Shown here: positions 17,518-27,108 of the stretch, in pieces
How positions within the stretch are numbered: position 1 is the first letter of the stretch
How the letters are laid out: each line of letters begins with the position of its first letter
NCBI RefSeq assembly: GCF_014705615.1
Contig: NZ_JACXJA010000003.1
Coordinates: 310,001 to 374,000 of the forward strand
Length of the DNA: 64,000 nucleotides
Reading direction: 5' to 3'
Source: Paenibacillus oceani
GTDB lineage: Bacteria; Bacillota; Bacilli; Paenibacillales; NBRC-103111
The notes under the pieces: model-generated
What the model was told of the DNA's origin: nothing
What the model saw: the letters and a program-made list of their open reading frames with translations, nothing else
The model's database searches: none
Made by a program: the position numbers and the translations under genes

Positions 17518-18207
17518 ATGGAATCCTCCGCATACACGTTACGGAATGTACCCCAAGAGGAGCGGCCCAGGGAAAGAATGCTTCAAGCGGGAGCGCAGGC
17601 GCTTAGCAACGCCGAGCTGCTCGCGATTTTGCTGAGAACCGGAACGATCAACGAGTCGGCGGTTTCGCTGGCCCAGCGGCTGCTTAACGAAGCCGGCGGC
17701 CTCAGGCACCTTGTCGAGATGAGTACGGCTCAATTGACGGCGCTGAAAGGAATCGGTTCCGCAAAGGCGCTGCAAATTCAAGCCGGTATCGAGCTCGGCA
17801 GAAGAATTGCCCGCACGGTCCAGCCCGAAACCGTGACCATCCGGTCCCCTCAGGACGTTTCCCTCCTACTGACGGAAGAACTCCGCTATTTACAAAAAGA
17901 GCATTTCGTCTGCTTGTTCTTGAATACGAAAAATCATGTGATCGGACAGGAAACGCTGTCGATAGGCAGCCTGAACGCTTCGATCGTACACCCCCGCGAA
18001 GTATTTCTCGCTGCAATCAAACGAAGCAGCGCTTCTATCATATGCGTGCATAATCATCCGAGCGGCGATCCGACGCCGAGTCCGGAAGATATCGAGATTA
18101 CGCGCAGACTGGTCGAAGCGGGCGCGGTGATCGGCATCGACGTGCTCGACCATGTAATTATCGGAGACCGTTCAAGCATTAGTTTGAAGGAACTAGGGTT
18201 GATGTAA
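17518..18207 (+). CDS. radC: RadC family DNA repair protein (JAMM fold)
   Basis: 229 residues. An N-terminal helix-hairpin-helix region contains ERPRERMLQAGAQALSNAELL and LKGIGSAKA, followed by a JAMM/MPN metal domain with HNHPSGDPTPSPED, whose metal ligands include the two His and the Asp at residues 178-184. Its biochemical role is uncertain despite the name. The start at 17518 gives the usual family length with AGAGGGG five bases upstream; an ATG at 17470 with its own AGAGGTG would add 16 residues and cannot be excluded. Position between maf and mreB is conserved in Firmicutes. Confidence 0.95.
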   Translation: MESSAYTLRNVPQEERPRERMLQAGAQALSNAELLAILLRTGTINESAVSLAQRLLNEAGGLRHLVEMSTAQLTALKGIGSAKALQIQAGIELGRRIARTVQPETVTIRSPQDVSLLLTEELRYLQKEHFVCLFLNTKNHVIGQETLSIGSLNASIVHPREVFLAAIKRSSASIICVHNHPSGDPTPSPEDIEITRRLVEAGAVIGIDVLDHVIIGDRSSISLKELGLM

Positions 18208-18213
18208 TATAAT
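18184..18213 (+). promoter_or_regulatory. Candidate promoter for mreB
   Basis: TTGAAG and TATAAT are 18 bases apart and overlap the end of radC, about 50 bases before mreB. Confidence 0.45.
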
Positions 18214-18264
18214 GATATGACGGGCAAGCAGTCCGTCCGTAGGATGAAAGGAGACAAGCAATTT

Positions 18265-19299
18265 ATGTTCGGTAGCTTCACGAAAGATTTGGGCATTGAT
18301 CTTGGAACAGCCAATACGCTTGTATACGTTCAAGGTAAAGGAATTGTGGTCAGAGAGCCGTCCGTGGTCGCTCTGCGTACTGATACAAAAACGATCGAAG
18401 CGGTCGGAGACGCCGCCAAAAAGATGATCGGGCGCACGCCGGGCAATATCCGCGCAGTCCGTCCGATGAAAGACGGAGTCATCGCCGATTTCGAGACGAC
18501 ATCGACGATGATTAATTATTTTCTGAAGCAGGCCCAGAAGCAACGTGTGTTGTTTCCGCGCAAGCCCAACGTCATGGTGTGCGTTCCTTCCGGCATTACG
18601 GCGGTAGAGAAACGCGCGGTGGAAGATGCGACGAAGCAGGCGGGAGCCCGCGAAGCATATACGATCGAGGAGCCCTTTGCGGCGGCGATCGGCGCGGATT
18701 TGCCGGTGTGGGAGCCGACTGGCAGCATGGTGGTCGATATCGGCGGGGGAACGACGGAGATTGCCGTCATTTCGCTCGGCGGCATCGTTACGTACAAATC
18801 GGTCCGGGTCGCCGGAGACGAGATGGATGAGGCGATCATGCAATACATCAAGAGAACGTATAACCTGATGATCGGCGAACGTACGTCCGAGCAGCTCAAG
18901 ATGGATATCGGCTCCGCGATGCCGATGGACAAGCCGCAGACGATCGAGATCCGCGGACGCGACCTGGTCAGCGGCTTGCCGAAGACGCTGCCGGTATCGT
19001 CGGACGAGATTACAGAGGCGCTGGCCGATACGGTCAACAATATCGTCGACGGAGTGAAAGCGACGCTGGAGAAGTGTCCGCCCGAGCTGGCTGCGGACAT
19101 TATGGACCGGGGCATCGTGCTTACAGGCGGCGGCGCGCTGCTGCGCAATCTGGACAAGCTGCTCGCCAGAGAGACCGGCATGCCGGTGCTCGTGGCGGAG
19201 AATCCGCTGGATTGCGTCGCGATCGGAACCGGCCGCGCGCTCGACAACATTCATCTCTTCAAATCAAAAACAGGTACCGCTCCAAGGGGAGTTCGTTAA
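18265..19299 (+). CDS. mreB: Rod shape-determining protein MreB
   Basis: Actin-like ATPase that forms membrane-associated filaments and directs lateral wall synthesis. The 344-residue sequence has phosphate-1 [13 protein letters not shown] near the start, [18 protein letters not shown] (phosphate-2) in the middle and [15 protein letters not shown] (adenosine motif) near the end. An AAAGGAG site lies about 11 bases before the ATG. First gene of the mreBCD-minCD cell shape and division cluster. A paralogue such as Mbl would not normally be followed by mreC. Confidence 0.97.
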   Translation: MFGSFTKDLGIDLGTANTLVYVQGKGIVVREPSVVALRTDTKTIEAVGDAAKKMIGRTPGNIRAVRPMKDGVIADFETTSTMINYFLKQAQKQRVLFPRKPNVMVCVPSGITAVEKRAVEDATKQAGAREAYTIEEPFAAAIGADLPVWEPTGSMVVDIGGGTTEIAVISLGGIVTYKSVRVAGDEMDEAIMQYIKRTYNLMIGERTSEQLKMDIGSAMPMDKPQTIEIRGRDLVSGLPKTLPVSSDEITEALADTVNNIVDGVKATLEKCPPELAADIMDRGIVLTGGGALLRNLDKLLARETGMPVLVAENPLDCVAIGTGRALDNIHLFKSKTGTAPRGVR

Positions 19300-19397
19300 G
19301 CTTGCTGATATAACGCTGCAGGAGCCTAGGCGACTGCATGCGCGGCGGAGAGGAGCTCGCGGCAAGCCTGGGGACAGACCGCTGGAAGGTGTTTGCT

Positions 19398-20252
19398 TTG
19401 TTCAAATGGCTGGGGAATAAAAGACTTATTATTTTGATGTCGGGCGTAATCTTTTTCGTCGCCCTGATCGGATTTTCGTTCGGCGGCCGGGGGCATATGT
19501 CCTGGCCGGAAGGATTTGTGAAGGATACCGTCACTTGGGTCCAGGGATGGATCAACAAGCCTGCTCGCGCCGTAGCGGGCTTGTTTGAAGATATACGCCG
19601 GATGTCCGTGCTGTACGAGGAGAACCGTCAACTGAAGCTGACGATTACGCAGTACGCCAAGGACACGGCGCGTCTGAACGATCTGGAAGCCCAGAACAAG
19701 CGGCTGATGGACGCGCTCGGATTTACCGAACGGCAGCAGCAATCGACCCAGTACAAATACCGGATCGCCGAAGTGTTCGCTTCAAGCCCGGACCCGTTTA
19801 ATAACACGATCGTCATTAATCTCGGCGAAAAGGACGGCATCAAGGCGAATATGGCGGTGATGTCCGTCGACGGTCTGATCGGCCGCGTTGTTACCGTTTC
19901 TCCGTTTTATTCCAACGTCCAGCTGCTGACCGATCTTGATACGAGCAGCTCCAAGGCGATCGCGGTAACGATTAAGGGCAAGGAAAACGAATCTTACGGC
20001 ATTCTGGAAGGTTACGACCGGGAAAAAGGTCTGCTCGTCATGAACAAAATTCCAAAGGTAGATACACTGGAAGTGGGCGATACAGTCGTCACATCCGGAA
20101 TCGGACAGTTGTTCCCGAGAGGCATCCAGATCGGCGAGGTCGTCTCGCGTGACGAAGGTGAATTCGGCATCACCCATACGGCGCTTATCAAGCCGTTCAC
20201 TTCGTTCAACCATTTGCGCGAAGTGTTCGTCATCGAAGTGCCGGAGCTATGA
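19398..20252 (+). CDS. mreC: Rod shape-determining protein MreC
   Basis: Bitopic membrane protein that links MreB filaments to the wall synthesis enzymes outside the membrane. The 284 residues show a short basic cytoplasmic N-terminus, one membrane span (about residues 9-27), a coiled coil (about 60-95, LYEENRQLKLTI and DLEAQNKRLMDAL) and the beta-rich MreC domain with VMSVDGLIGRVV and GDTVVTSGIGQLFPRGI. The start is probably TTG at 19398 with GGAAGGTG six bases upstream; the frame runs back to 19338 in sequence without family resemblance. Confidence 0.94.
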   Translation: MFKWLGNKRLIILMSGVIFFVALIGFSFGGRGHMSWPEGFVKDTVTWVQGWINKPARAVAGLFEDIRRMSVLYEENRQLKLTITQYAKDTARLNDLEAQNKRLMDALGFTERQQQSTQYKYRIAEVFASSPDPFNNTIVINLGEKDGIKANMAVMSVDGLIGRVVTVSPFYSNVQLLTDLDTSSSKAIAVTIKGKENESYGILEGYDREKGLLVMNKIPKVDTLEVGDTVVTSGIGQLFPRGIQIGEVVSRDEGEFGITHTALIKPFTSFNHLREVFVIEVPEL

Positions 20253-20257
20253 GGTGA

Positions 20258-20794
20258 ATGATGCAGCGCTACGTGATCTCGATATTTCTGTTCGTTCTTT
20301 TCTTGCTGGAAGGCACGATTTTGGAATGGATCATTCCTCCCGTATGGCAGTCCCAGGTGCTGGTCGTTCCGCATATCGTCTTGGTCGGGGTGCTGTTCGC
20401 CGCCCTGTACAAAAACCGGTATCAGGCGCTCGCCTACGGACTCGCTTTCGGATTTTTGCAAGATTTCATTTATTACGGTCATGCTCTGGGCGTTCATTCG
20501 TTCAGCATGGGGCTCGTCGGATACGTGGCGGGATTGACCTTCCGTCTTCCTTATCAAGGCCTCTTCACGAGTCTGATCGTCGTCTTGCTGGGTTCGTTCG
20601 CCTACGATTCGATCGTATACGGCATATACCGGTTTTTTCTGGGCGTCGTCCGGATGGATTTTCAATGGACGTTTCTGCACCAGATGCTGCCGAGCATGCT
20701 GTTTAACGCGCTGATTGCGCTGCTGCTGTACGTTCCGGTTCGCAAATGGCTGGAGAAGGCGGCCGAGAGAAAACGGGAATCGGAAGAAAAATGA
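20258..20794 (+). CDS. mreD: Rod shape-determining protein MreD
   Basis: 178-residue integral membrane partner of MreC in the elongation machinery. About five hydrophobic spans are visible, including YVISIFLFVLFLLEGTILEW at the start and MLFNALIALLLYVPVRKWL near the end, followed by a charged tail. GAGGTG overlaps the mreC stop and directly precedes tandem ATGs at 20258 and 20261. The tight spacing indicates translation linked to mreC. Confidence 0.93.
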   Translation: MMQRYVISIFLFVLFLLEGTILEWIIPPVWQSQVLVVPHIVLVGVLFAALYKNRYQALAYGLAFGFLQDFIYYGHALGVHSFSMGLVGYVAGLTFRLPYQGLFTSLIVVLLGSFAYDSIVYGIYRFFLGVVRMDFQWTFLHQMLPSMLFNALIALLLYVPVRKWLEKAAERKRESEEK

Positions 20795-20860
20795 CAGTGC
20801 CGGATGCTGCCAGGCGCGAAAGGCATTCTGTCAGACGAATGGCCGATAGGGGGTGAACGC

Positions 20861-21532
20861 GTGCCGATGACGGAAACGAAACATCGCGTTACGATTAAAG
20901 GTGTCAAGGAAGGGCTTGTCTTCGTGATCGACGATTCGTGCCCGTTCGCCGAAGTGATGCAGGAACTGGAGCATAAGCTGGACAAGACGAACCGCACTGT
21001 ACTAACCGGTCCGGCCGTTCAAGTAAGCGTCAAGCTGGGGAAACGCTCCGCAACGGAAGAAGAAAAAGAATCGATCAGGGAGCTGCTTGTCCGCAAAGGA
21101 AACTTGCAGGTTCAGCATATGGATTCCGACCTCCCGGGGCCGGAGCAGCAGGAGCCGCCGCCGGACCGCGTTACGATTCTGAAAGGAATTATCCGTTCGG
21201 GACAAACGGTGCGCCACGAGGGCCACGTGCTGTATCTCGGCGACGTTAATCCTGGCGGCACGCTGCTGTGCACCGGAGACATCTTCGTGCTCGGAGCGCT
21301 GCGCGGCATGGCGCACGCGGGAATCGACGGGGGCGACAGAGCCGTTATTGCGGCATCCTACATGCGCCCGACACAGCTGCGGATCGCCGACGTCATCAGC
21401 CGTCCTCCGGACGAATGGGGGTTCGATGACGCGACGATGGAGTTCGCTTTCATCCGGGACGGGAAGATGCAAATCGATAAAATAAATCAGCTTCACCGGT
21501 TACGGCCGGACCATCCGTTCGGTGGCAAGTAA
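20861..21532 (+). CDS. minC: Septum site-determining protein MinC
   Basis: Inhibitor of FtsZ ring formation, brought to the poles by MinD. The 223-residue protein has an N-terminal domain (HRVTIKGVKEGLVFVIDD) and the C-terminal right-handed beta-helix domain with VRHEGHVLYLGDVNPGGTL, GDIFVLGALRGMAHAG and RPTQLRIADVISR, which binds MinD. GTG at 20861 follows AGGGGGTGA; an ATG two codons later is an alternative. It lies between mreD and minD, as in B. subtilis. Confidence 0.95.
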   Translation: MPMTETKHRVTIKGVKEGLVFVIDDSCPFAEVMQELEHKLDKTNRTVLTGPAVQVSVKLGKRSATEEEKESIRELLVRKGNLQVQHMDSDLPGPEQQEPPPDRVTILKGIIRSGQTVRHEGHVLYLGDVNPGGTLLCTGDIFVLGALRGMAHAGIDGGDRAVIAASYMRPTQLRIADVISRPPDEWGFDDATMEFAFIRDGKMQIDKINQLHRLRPDHPFGGK

Positions 21533-21548
21533 AGGAGATGATTGACGC

Positions 21549-22343
21549 ATGGGAGAGGCAATCGTCATTACTTCAGGCAAGGGTGGAGTCGGCAAGACGA
21601 CGACATCGGCCAATGTAGGGACCGCTCTTGCTTTGCTGGGCAAAAAAGTATGTATGGTCGACACCGATATCGGACTGCGTAATCTCGACGTCGTGATGGG
21701 GCTGGAAAACCGGATCATTTACGATATCGTCGACGTTACGGAGGGCCGGTGCCGGCTGCAGCAAGCATTGATCAAGGATAAGCGGTTCGAGGAGCTGTAT
21801 ATGCTGCCGGCCGCCCAGACGAAAGACAAACACGCCGTCTCCCCGGAGGCGGTGCGCGACATCATCGTCGAGCTGAAAAAAGAGTTCGAGTTCGTCATAA
21901 TCGACTGCCCGGCCGGAATCGAGCAAGGGTTCAAAAATGCCGTCGCCGGAGCGGACAAAGCGATCGTGGTGACGACGCCGGAGCTGGCGGCCGTTCGCGA
22001 TGCGGACCGGATCATCGGCCTGCTCGAGCAGGAGCGGGTGCACGGGCCGAAGCTGATCATTAACCGCGTCAAGGCGAATATGATGAAAAAGGGCGAGATG
22101 CTCGATATCGACGAGATCTGCTCGGTGCTGTCGATCGACTTGCTCGGGATCGTACCTGACGATGAAGCTGTCATCAAGTCGGCGAACAGCGGCGAACCTA
22201 CGGTCATGAATCCGAAGTCGCGGGCCGCTATCGCTTATCGCAACATCGCCCGGCGCATCCTGGGCGACACCGTGCCGTTAATGCCGCTCGAGGAGAAGAC
22301 GGGCGTATTCGGGAAAATGAAGAAGTTTCTTGGAATGGGATGA
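21549..22343 (+). CDS. minD: Septum site-determining ATPase MinD
   Basis: Membrane-binding ParA/MinD ATPase that positions MinC. 264 residues. The deviant Walker A motif GKGGVGKTT is at about residues 10-18, followed by VDTDIGLRNLDVVMGLENR, the switch II region IIDCPAGIEQGF, and a C-terminal amphipathic helix (GVFGKMKKFLGMG) used for membrane binding. AAGGAGATG precedes the ATG. No MinE is seen; Firmicutes usually use DivIVA/MinJ instead. Confidence 0.97.
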   Translation: MGEAIVITSGKGGVGKTTTSANVGTALALLGKKVCMVDTDIGLRNLDVVMGLENRIIYDIVDVTEGRCRLQQALIKDKRFEELYMLPAAQTKDKHAVSPEAVRDIIVELKKEFEFVIIDCPAGIEQGFKNAVAGADKAIVVTTPELAAVRDADRIIGLLEQERVHGPKLIINRVKANMMKKGEMLDIDEICSVLSIDLLGIVPDDEAVIKSANSGEPTVMNPKSRAAIAYRNIARRILGDTVPLMPLEEKTGVFGKMKKFLGMG

Positions 22344-22350
22344 GTAAAGC

Positions 22351-23508
22351 TTGCTGGACAAATTGAAGCGAACCGACTGGTCTATCGTTATATTGATGGT
22401 ATTGTTCATGATCATCAGCACGCTTGTCGTTCATAGCGCCACCGCTAACGATCCGCTATTCCAGGGGACGGACGTCAAAAATGTCATCAATTACTGTATC
22501 GGCTTCGTCGTGCTGTTTTGCGTGATGCTGTTCGACTACCGGCTGCTCGTCAAGACCGCTTGGTATACGTATGGCATCGGCGTCCTGCTGCTGGTTGCCG
22601 TTTACTTTTTCGGAGTGGAGAAAAACTCGGCCAAAAGCTGGTTTGAGCTTCCTTTCGGCGGTTTCAACTTTCAGCCGGCCGAGTTAATGAAGCTGCTTGC
22701 CATCATAGCGGTAGCGGCGTTTCTTGCCAAGCGGGATGGAGAGCCGCTGCGCTTTTGGCGGGAAATCGTTCCGATCGGACTGATCGTCATGGTACCGACG
22801 GCACTGATCGTGATACAGCCGGATCTCGGTAACGCAATTATATTCATCGTCGTCCTGATCGTCATGTACTGGATTGGTAATATCAAATATACGCATTTTC
22901 TGATCGGGGCCGGGCTCATAGCAGGCTTCATCGCGCTCTTTTTCTATTTGTTCCAGCTGTACTACGACCCGGTCGTCCAGTATCTAAAAGATAACGACAT
23001 GGGGCAATGGGTTCACCGCATTAATCGGATTCACACGTTTGTCGATCCGGATTCGGCGAGCGCGGACGCCAAGTACCAGGTGCATAACTCGATGAGGGCG
23101 ATCGGCTCCGGCGGTTTGACCGGTGAATCGTACTTGCAGGGGGATTCGATCCAGAAGGGCTTTATTCCGCTTCCTTATTCCGATTCGATCTTCGTCGTGA
23201 TCGGGGAGGAGTTCGGCTTCGTCGGATCGTCTGTGCTGCTGCTGTTGTATTTTTTGCTGATTTACCGGATGATTTATATTTCGATCCAAAGCCAGAACCG
23301 GGCCGGTTCTTATATCATCATCGGGATCGTCTCGATGTACGTCTTCCAGGTGTTTGAAAATATCGGGATGATGATCGGAATTATGCCGCTCACGGGCATT
23401 ACGCTTCCGTTTATCAGCTACGGAGGATCTTCCATCCTGATCAACATGATGGCCGTAGGCATCGTCGTCAGCGTCCATGCGCATCCGGAGCCGAAGTCGC
23501 TTTACTGA
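22351..23508 (+). CDS. rodA: RodA/FtsW/SpoVE family SEDS glycosyltransferase
   Basis: Polytopic SEDS protein that polymerises lipid II with a partner class B PBP. 385 residues with about ten membrane spans. Family motifs are NFQPAELMKL, VIQPDLGNAIIF, GSGGLTGESYLQGD, FIPLPYSDSIFVVIGEEFGFVG and GITLPFISYGGSSILINM. The position after minCD and mreBCD supports an elongation role (RodA) over FtsW or SpoVE, but sequence alone does not separate these. TTG start eight bases after the minD stop, with a weak GGATGAG site. Confidence 0.88.
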   Translation: MLDKLKRTDWSIVILMVLFMIISTLVVHSATANDPLFQGTDVKNVINYCIGFVVLFCVMLFDYRLLVKTAWYTYGIGVLLLVAVYFFGVEKNSAKSWFELPFGGFNFQPAELMKLLAIIAVAAFLAKRDGEPLRFWREIVPIGLIVMVPTALIVIQPDLGNAIIFIVVLIVMYWIGNIKYTHFLIGAGLIAGFIALFFYLFQLYYDPVVQYLKDNDMGQWVHRINRIHTFVDPDSASADAKYQVHNSMRAIGSGGLTGESYLQGDSIQKGFIPLPYSDSIFVVIGEEFGFVGSSVLLLLYFLLIYRMIYISIQSQNRAGSYIIIGIVSMYVFQVFENIGMMIGIMPLTGITLPFISYGGSSILINMMAVGIVVSVHAHPEPKSLY

Positions 23509-23550
23509 ACGAACCCGACGATGATACATTCCAACCGATCTGAATGCCGA

Positions 23551-23587
23551 AACGTTCCGCAGCCTGTACCGCAGCGGGACGTTTTTC
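23551..23587 (+). terminator. Intrinsic terminator after rodA
   Basis: AACGTTCCGC pairs with GCGGGACGTT and is followed by TTT. It closes the mre-min-rodA operon. Confidence 0.78.
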
Positions 23588-23709
23588 GTTCAGGCGGCCT
23601 GTCCCTAGTGCGCCTTCCCTAGTCATAGCCGTTCATTCCGGCTCATAGGATGTAGGGAAGAAGCCTGCCTGTTTCCTTAAAGGGGAGCGGATAGCGAGGG
23701 GGAACCTCT

Positions 23710-24657
23710 ATGGAAGTCAAGTCGAACGTCCGGCAGCGGCGAATGGACCGTATGAAGCAAATAGTCGCATCCGAGCAGGGGATTCGTTCGGGCAATGACA
23801 AAACCGTGTTTCACGAGGAAGCCTATGACGGGCAAAGGGAGCGCAGCGGACACGACTCTTCGCAGTACCGGCCCGTTAACCTGAACGGCAGCGGCCGAGA
23901 GGACTTGTCTTCGGCCCGCGACGACCGGATGGACGACCCGGAGTTCGTATGGAAGCACCGCGAGCAGGAACGGTGGACGGCGATGGGGCGGGCGGAACAG
24001 CCGGGATGGACGGATACGCCGGACAACGGCGGGATGACACCGCCGAGCGTACGGCAAATTTGGGTCAAGCTCGGCCTCAGCGCCGTCGTATTCGCAGGCG
24101 TATGGGGGCTGTTCCAGCTCGACCATCCGATGGCGCAGCGGGGGCAGGCGTGGGTGCGGACCGCTCTAACCGTCGATTACGACTTCACCGCGGTGGCGGC
24201 CTGGTATGAGCGGTCGTTCGGGGGCGTGCCCGCCTGGCTCCCGTCCATTCGGGAGAAAGACGCACCGGAAGCACAAAAAGCGAGTACATCCTCGCTTGGA
24301 CGGATCTACGTTCCCGTTACCGGCAAAATCGTCAGCCGCAGCGGCGACGGAGATCTCGGCATTACGCTGCGGACCGAGCCGCTGGCGGCGGTTATTGCGA
24401 TCGATACCGGCCGGGTCGTCTCTGTCACCAGCGGGACGGACAAGGGGACGGTAGTGGTCGTTCAGCATGCGGACGGCCTGCAGTCCACGTATGCGTGGCT
24501 GCAAAGCACGACGCTGCAAAAAAACGATTGGGTGAACGGCGGAGAGACGATCGGAAGCGTAACTACAGATGCCGCTGGCGGAGCGGGCAAGCTGTATGTT
24601 GTCGTCAAAAAGGACAACCAATACGTCAATCCGACAGAAGTGATCCCTTTTGATTAA
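23710..24657 (+). CDS. spoIVFA: Stage IV sporulation protein FA (M23-like)
   Basis: SpoIVFA stabilises and inhibits the SpoIVFB protease in the outer forespore membrane until the SpoIVB signal arrives. The 315-residue protein has a long charged cytoplasmic N-terminus, one membrane span (about residues 118-136, KLGLSAVVFAGVWGLFQL) and a C-terminal M23/LytM-like domain (about 200-312) with GRIYVPVTGKIVSRSG and VVVQHADGLQSTYAWL. The first His of the usual metal set is not evident, so it is probably an inactive peptidase fold, as expected for SpoIVFA. It overlaps spoIVFB by eight bases. Confidence 0.9.
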   Translation: MEVKSNVRQRRMDRMKQIVASEQGIRSGNDKTVFHEEAYDGQRERSGHDSSQYRPVNLNGSGREDLSSARDDRMDDPEFVWKHREQERWTAMGRAEQPGWTDTPDNGGMTPPSVRQIWVKLGLSAVVFAGVWGLFQLDHPMAQRGQAWVRTALTVDYDFTAVAAWYERSFGGVPAWLPSIREKDAPEAQKASTSSLGRIYVPVTGKIVSRSGDGDLGITLRTEPLAAVIAIDTGRVVSVTSGTDKGTVVVVQHADGLQSTYAWLQSTTLQKNDWVNGGETIGSVTTDAAGGAGKLYVVVKKDNQYVNPTEVIPFD

Positions 24658-25531
24658 ACTGCGGGGGATTACGTTCCGCCTGCATCCGTTGTTTTTGCTG
24701 TTGATGCTCGCCGCAGTCGCGACAGGCTACTTCGCGGAGCTGCTCACGCTTTTTGTGATTGTGCTGATTCATGAGCTCGGTCATGTCGCTGCAGCGAGAA
24801 GCTTCGGCTGGAAAGTAATCCGCGTGCAGCTGCTGCCGTTCGGCGGCGTAGCCGAGACGGAGGACGGGGGCCGTTCCAGCGCGCTTCAGGAGACGGTCGT
24901 CGCTTTGGCCGGGCCGCTGCAGAACGGCTGGATGGCGCTGCTTGCACTCGCTATGGGAGGACTCGGATGGTGGGAAGCGGAGTGGAGCGACTATTTTCTG
25001 AAAGCGAACCTGATGATCGGCGCATTCAACCTGCTTCCCGTCCTGCCGCTCGACGGCGGCAAAGTGATGCAGGCGCTCGTCAGCCGCTGGCTGCCGTATT
25101 ACCGGACGCTCGTACTGGTCAGTCTGGTCAGCCTGCTGCTCTCCCTCCTGCTGGCCGCCGCTGCATTGCTCGGGTTCCGATCGAGCGGAATCCAGCTCAA
25201 TCTGCTTATGATCTCGATCTTCCTTGCCTACTCCAATTGGTACGGCTACAGGAACGCTCCTTTTCAGTTTATGCGGTTTCTGATGAACCGGGAGCCGGTT
25301 ACGGATCGTCTAATCGACAAGGGCACTCTTGCCCAGCCGATCGTCATCTACAGACACCGGACCGTTGCCGAGATCGTTCGTTTATTTATGCGCGACAAAT
25401 ATCATCTCGTCTACATTATGAGCGAACAAGGCTGCATTCAAGCCGTCCTCCCCGAACAGAAGCTGCTGTACGTTTATTTTCAGTTAAATCGACCTGGAAG
25501 TGCCGTTAGCGACATTTTCGTGTTAGAATAG
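24650..25531 (+). CDS. spoIVFB: Pro-sigma-K processing intramembrane protease
   Basis: Site-2 family metalloprotease that cuts pro-sigma-K in the mother cell. 293 residues, about six membrane spans. The zinc motif HELGH is at residues 41-45 and the third ligand lies in NLLPVLPLDGG (127-137, Asp135). A C-terminal CBS domain (about 220-280) contains QPIVIYRHRTVAEIV and would sense ATP. TTG start inside the end of spoIVFA implies coupled translation. Together with bofC at 40.2 kb, the window holds three of the known sigma-K checkpoint genes. Confidence 0.95.
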   Translation: MIKLRGITFRLHPLFLLLMLAAVATGYFAELLTLFVIVLIHELGHVAAARSFGWKVIRVQLLPFGGVAETEDGGRSSALQETVVALAGPLQNGWMALLALAMGGLGWWEAEWSDYFLKANLMIGAFNLLPVLPLDGGKVMQALVSRWLPYYRTLVLVSLVSLLLSLLLAAAALLGFRSSGIQLNLLMISIFLAYSNWYGYRNAPFQFMRFLMNREPVTDRLIDKGTLAQPIVIYRHRTVAEIVRLFMRDKYHLVYIMSEQGCIQAVLPEQKLLYVYFQLNRPGSAVSDIFVLE

Positions 25532-25547
25532 AAAGGCTATACGAGGT

Positions 25548-25716
25548 TGTTCAAAAAGCCCACTTTTGATCACGAAGCAGATCAGGAAGCCTGCTCGACA
25601 TCGAATATGGAATTCAGCCGGAATTTCCGGTGCTCACGTAGCTGCCACTACGCTCCGCTCCTCATTTCCTAGCTTCATCCAATCTTCTCGGTGCTGATAA
25701 CCGGACTTTTTGAACT
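25548..25716 (-). repeat. MITE-like element, inverted distant copy 4
   Basis: 169-base copy of the element at 5251-5788, on the opposite strand, flanked by TATA at 25538-25541 and 25722-25725. Terminal repeats carry two or three changes and the central palindrome reads CCGGAATTTCCGG. It fills most of the spacer between spoIVFB and the RNase gene, whose promoter may lie in it or upstream. Confidence 0.8.
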
Positions 25717-25746
25717 CGCACTATAAGGTGAGGTGGTGAGGTTTCA

Positions 25747-27006
25747 TTGAAGCAAATCATCGTGCATTGCCGTGACGGCTCGACTCAGGTCGCTCTGCTG
25801 GAAGACCGGGTGCTTACAGAGTTTTACACGGAGGGACCTGCCGAGAAACAGCTGGTAGGCAGTGTATATATGGGGAAAGTAGTCAACGTCCTGCCTGGCA
25901 TGCAGGCCGCCTTTGTGGATATTGGGCTGGAGAAAAACGCTTTTTTGTACATCGATGATATTTTACCGGCCCACATGGATAAAATTCCGTCCGTCAAGCC
26001 GCCGATCTCCGATCTGATCCGGCCCGGGCAGCATATACTCGTTCAGGTGGCCAAGGAACCTCTGGGAACGAAAGGGGCGCGCATTACGACCCATTTCTCG
26101 CTTCCCGGACGGTGGATCGTGTATATGCCGGCCGCCGATTACGTGGGAGTATCCCGTAAGATCGGTTCCGAGCAGGAACGCTCGCGTCTCAAGGAAATCG
26201 CCGAACGAATGCGCCGGCCGGGGGAAGGCATCATTATCCGCACGGTTGCGGCTGACGAGACCCAGGCCGCGCTGGAGCGGGACTTGAACGTGATGCGTTC
26301 CGAATGGGAAGACATCGTCCGCCGTTCCGAAAAGTCCGCGGCTCCCGCTCTGCTGTACAAGGAGCCGGGCGTTCTTGAGCGTGTCGTGCGGGATGCCTTT
26401 ACCGACCGGGTGGACGAGCTCGTAATCGACGATCCGGTGAGGGGCGAGATTCTCGTCCGCCGCGTACGCGAAATATCCGGCGAGCTGGCCAATCGGATCC
26501 GCATCTACAGAGGGCTCGAGCCTGTGCAGGTGGCGTACCGGGTTCGCGAGCAGCTCGAGCGGGCGATGAAGCGTAAAGTGTGGCTGCGCAGCGGCGGCTA
26601 TCTCGTAATTGACCGGACCGAAGCGCTTACGGTGATCGATGTCAACACCGGCAAATATACCGGGACCGACGATCCGGAGGCCACCGTGTTCACGACGAAT
26701 GCGGAAGCGGCGGAGGAGATCGCACGGCTACTGAGGCTGCGCGATATCGGCGGCATCGTTCTGGTCGACTTTATAGACATGTCGTCGGACAAGCATCGGA
26801 TGGATATTGCCGCGCTGCTGGAACAATCGTTTAGCCGGGATCGCACGAAGACGTTCGCCGTCGGCTGGACGAAGCTCGGGCTTATGGAAATTACGCGCAA
26901 GAAAGCAAGGGAGAGTCTCGACGATTCGATGATGACCGTATGCCATACATGCGGCGGGTCGGGCAAAGTGGCCGTGGAACGAAAAACGTATCCGCGCAAA
27001 AAATAA
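25747..27006 (+). CDS. rng: Rne/Rng family ribonuclease (RNase G-type)
   Basis: Endoribonuclease of mRNA and rRNA processing, preferring 5'-monophosphate RNA. 419 residues: S1 domain (about 35-125, GSVYMGKVVNVLPGMQAAFVDIG), RNase-H-like region, then the catalytic DNase-I-like part with DVNTGKYTG and VLVDFIDM, which supply the metal-binding aspartates. A CHTCGG motif near the C-terminus is the zinc-link. There is no long disordered tail, so it is like RNase G, not RNase E. TTG start with AGGTGGTGAGG upstream. Synteny before rplU is common in Paenibacillaceae, while B. subtilis lacks the gene. Confidence 0.92.
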   Translation: MKQIIVHCRDGSTQVALLEDRVLTEFYTEGPAEKQLVGSVYMGKVVNVLPGMQAAFVDIGLEKNAFLYIDDILPAHMDKIPSVKPPISDLIRPGQHILVQVAKEPLGTKGARITTHFSLPGRWIVYMPAADYVGVSRKIGSEQERSRLKEIAERMRRPGEGIIIRTVAADETQAALERDLNVMRSEWEDIVRRSEKSAAPALLYKEPGVLERVVRDAFTDRVDELVIDDPVRGEILVRRVREISGELANRIRIYRGLEPVQVAYRVREQLERAMKRKVWLRSGGYLVIDRTEALTVIDVNTGKYTGTDDPEATVFTTNAEAAEEIARLLRLRDIGGIVLVDFIDMSSDKHRMDIAALLEQSFSRDRTKTFAVGWTKLGLMEITRKKARESLDDSMMTVCHTCGGSGKVAVERKTYPRKK

Positions 27007-27073
27007 CTTGGAATGACCAAAGCGCAAGCCGGCGATGAGGCCGTATTTCCGGGAGCAGACCGCGAGAAAGCTC

Positions 27074-27102
27074 TTGCTTCATGCGGATTGCTGTGGTAGA
27101 AT
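27074..27102 (+). promoter_or_regulatory. Sigma-A promoter of the rplU operon
   Basis: TTGCTT and TAGAAT are 17 bases apart; the predicted start near 27109 gives a leader of about 125 bases. Confidence 0.65.
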
Positions 27103-27108
27103 ACTTAG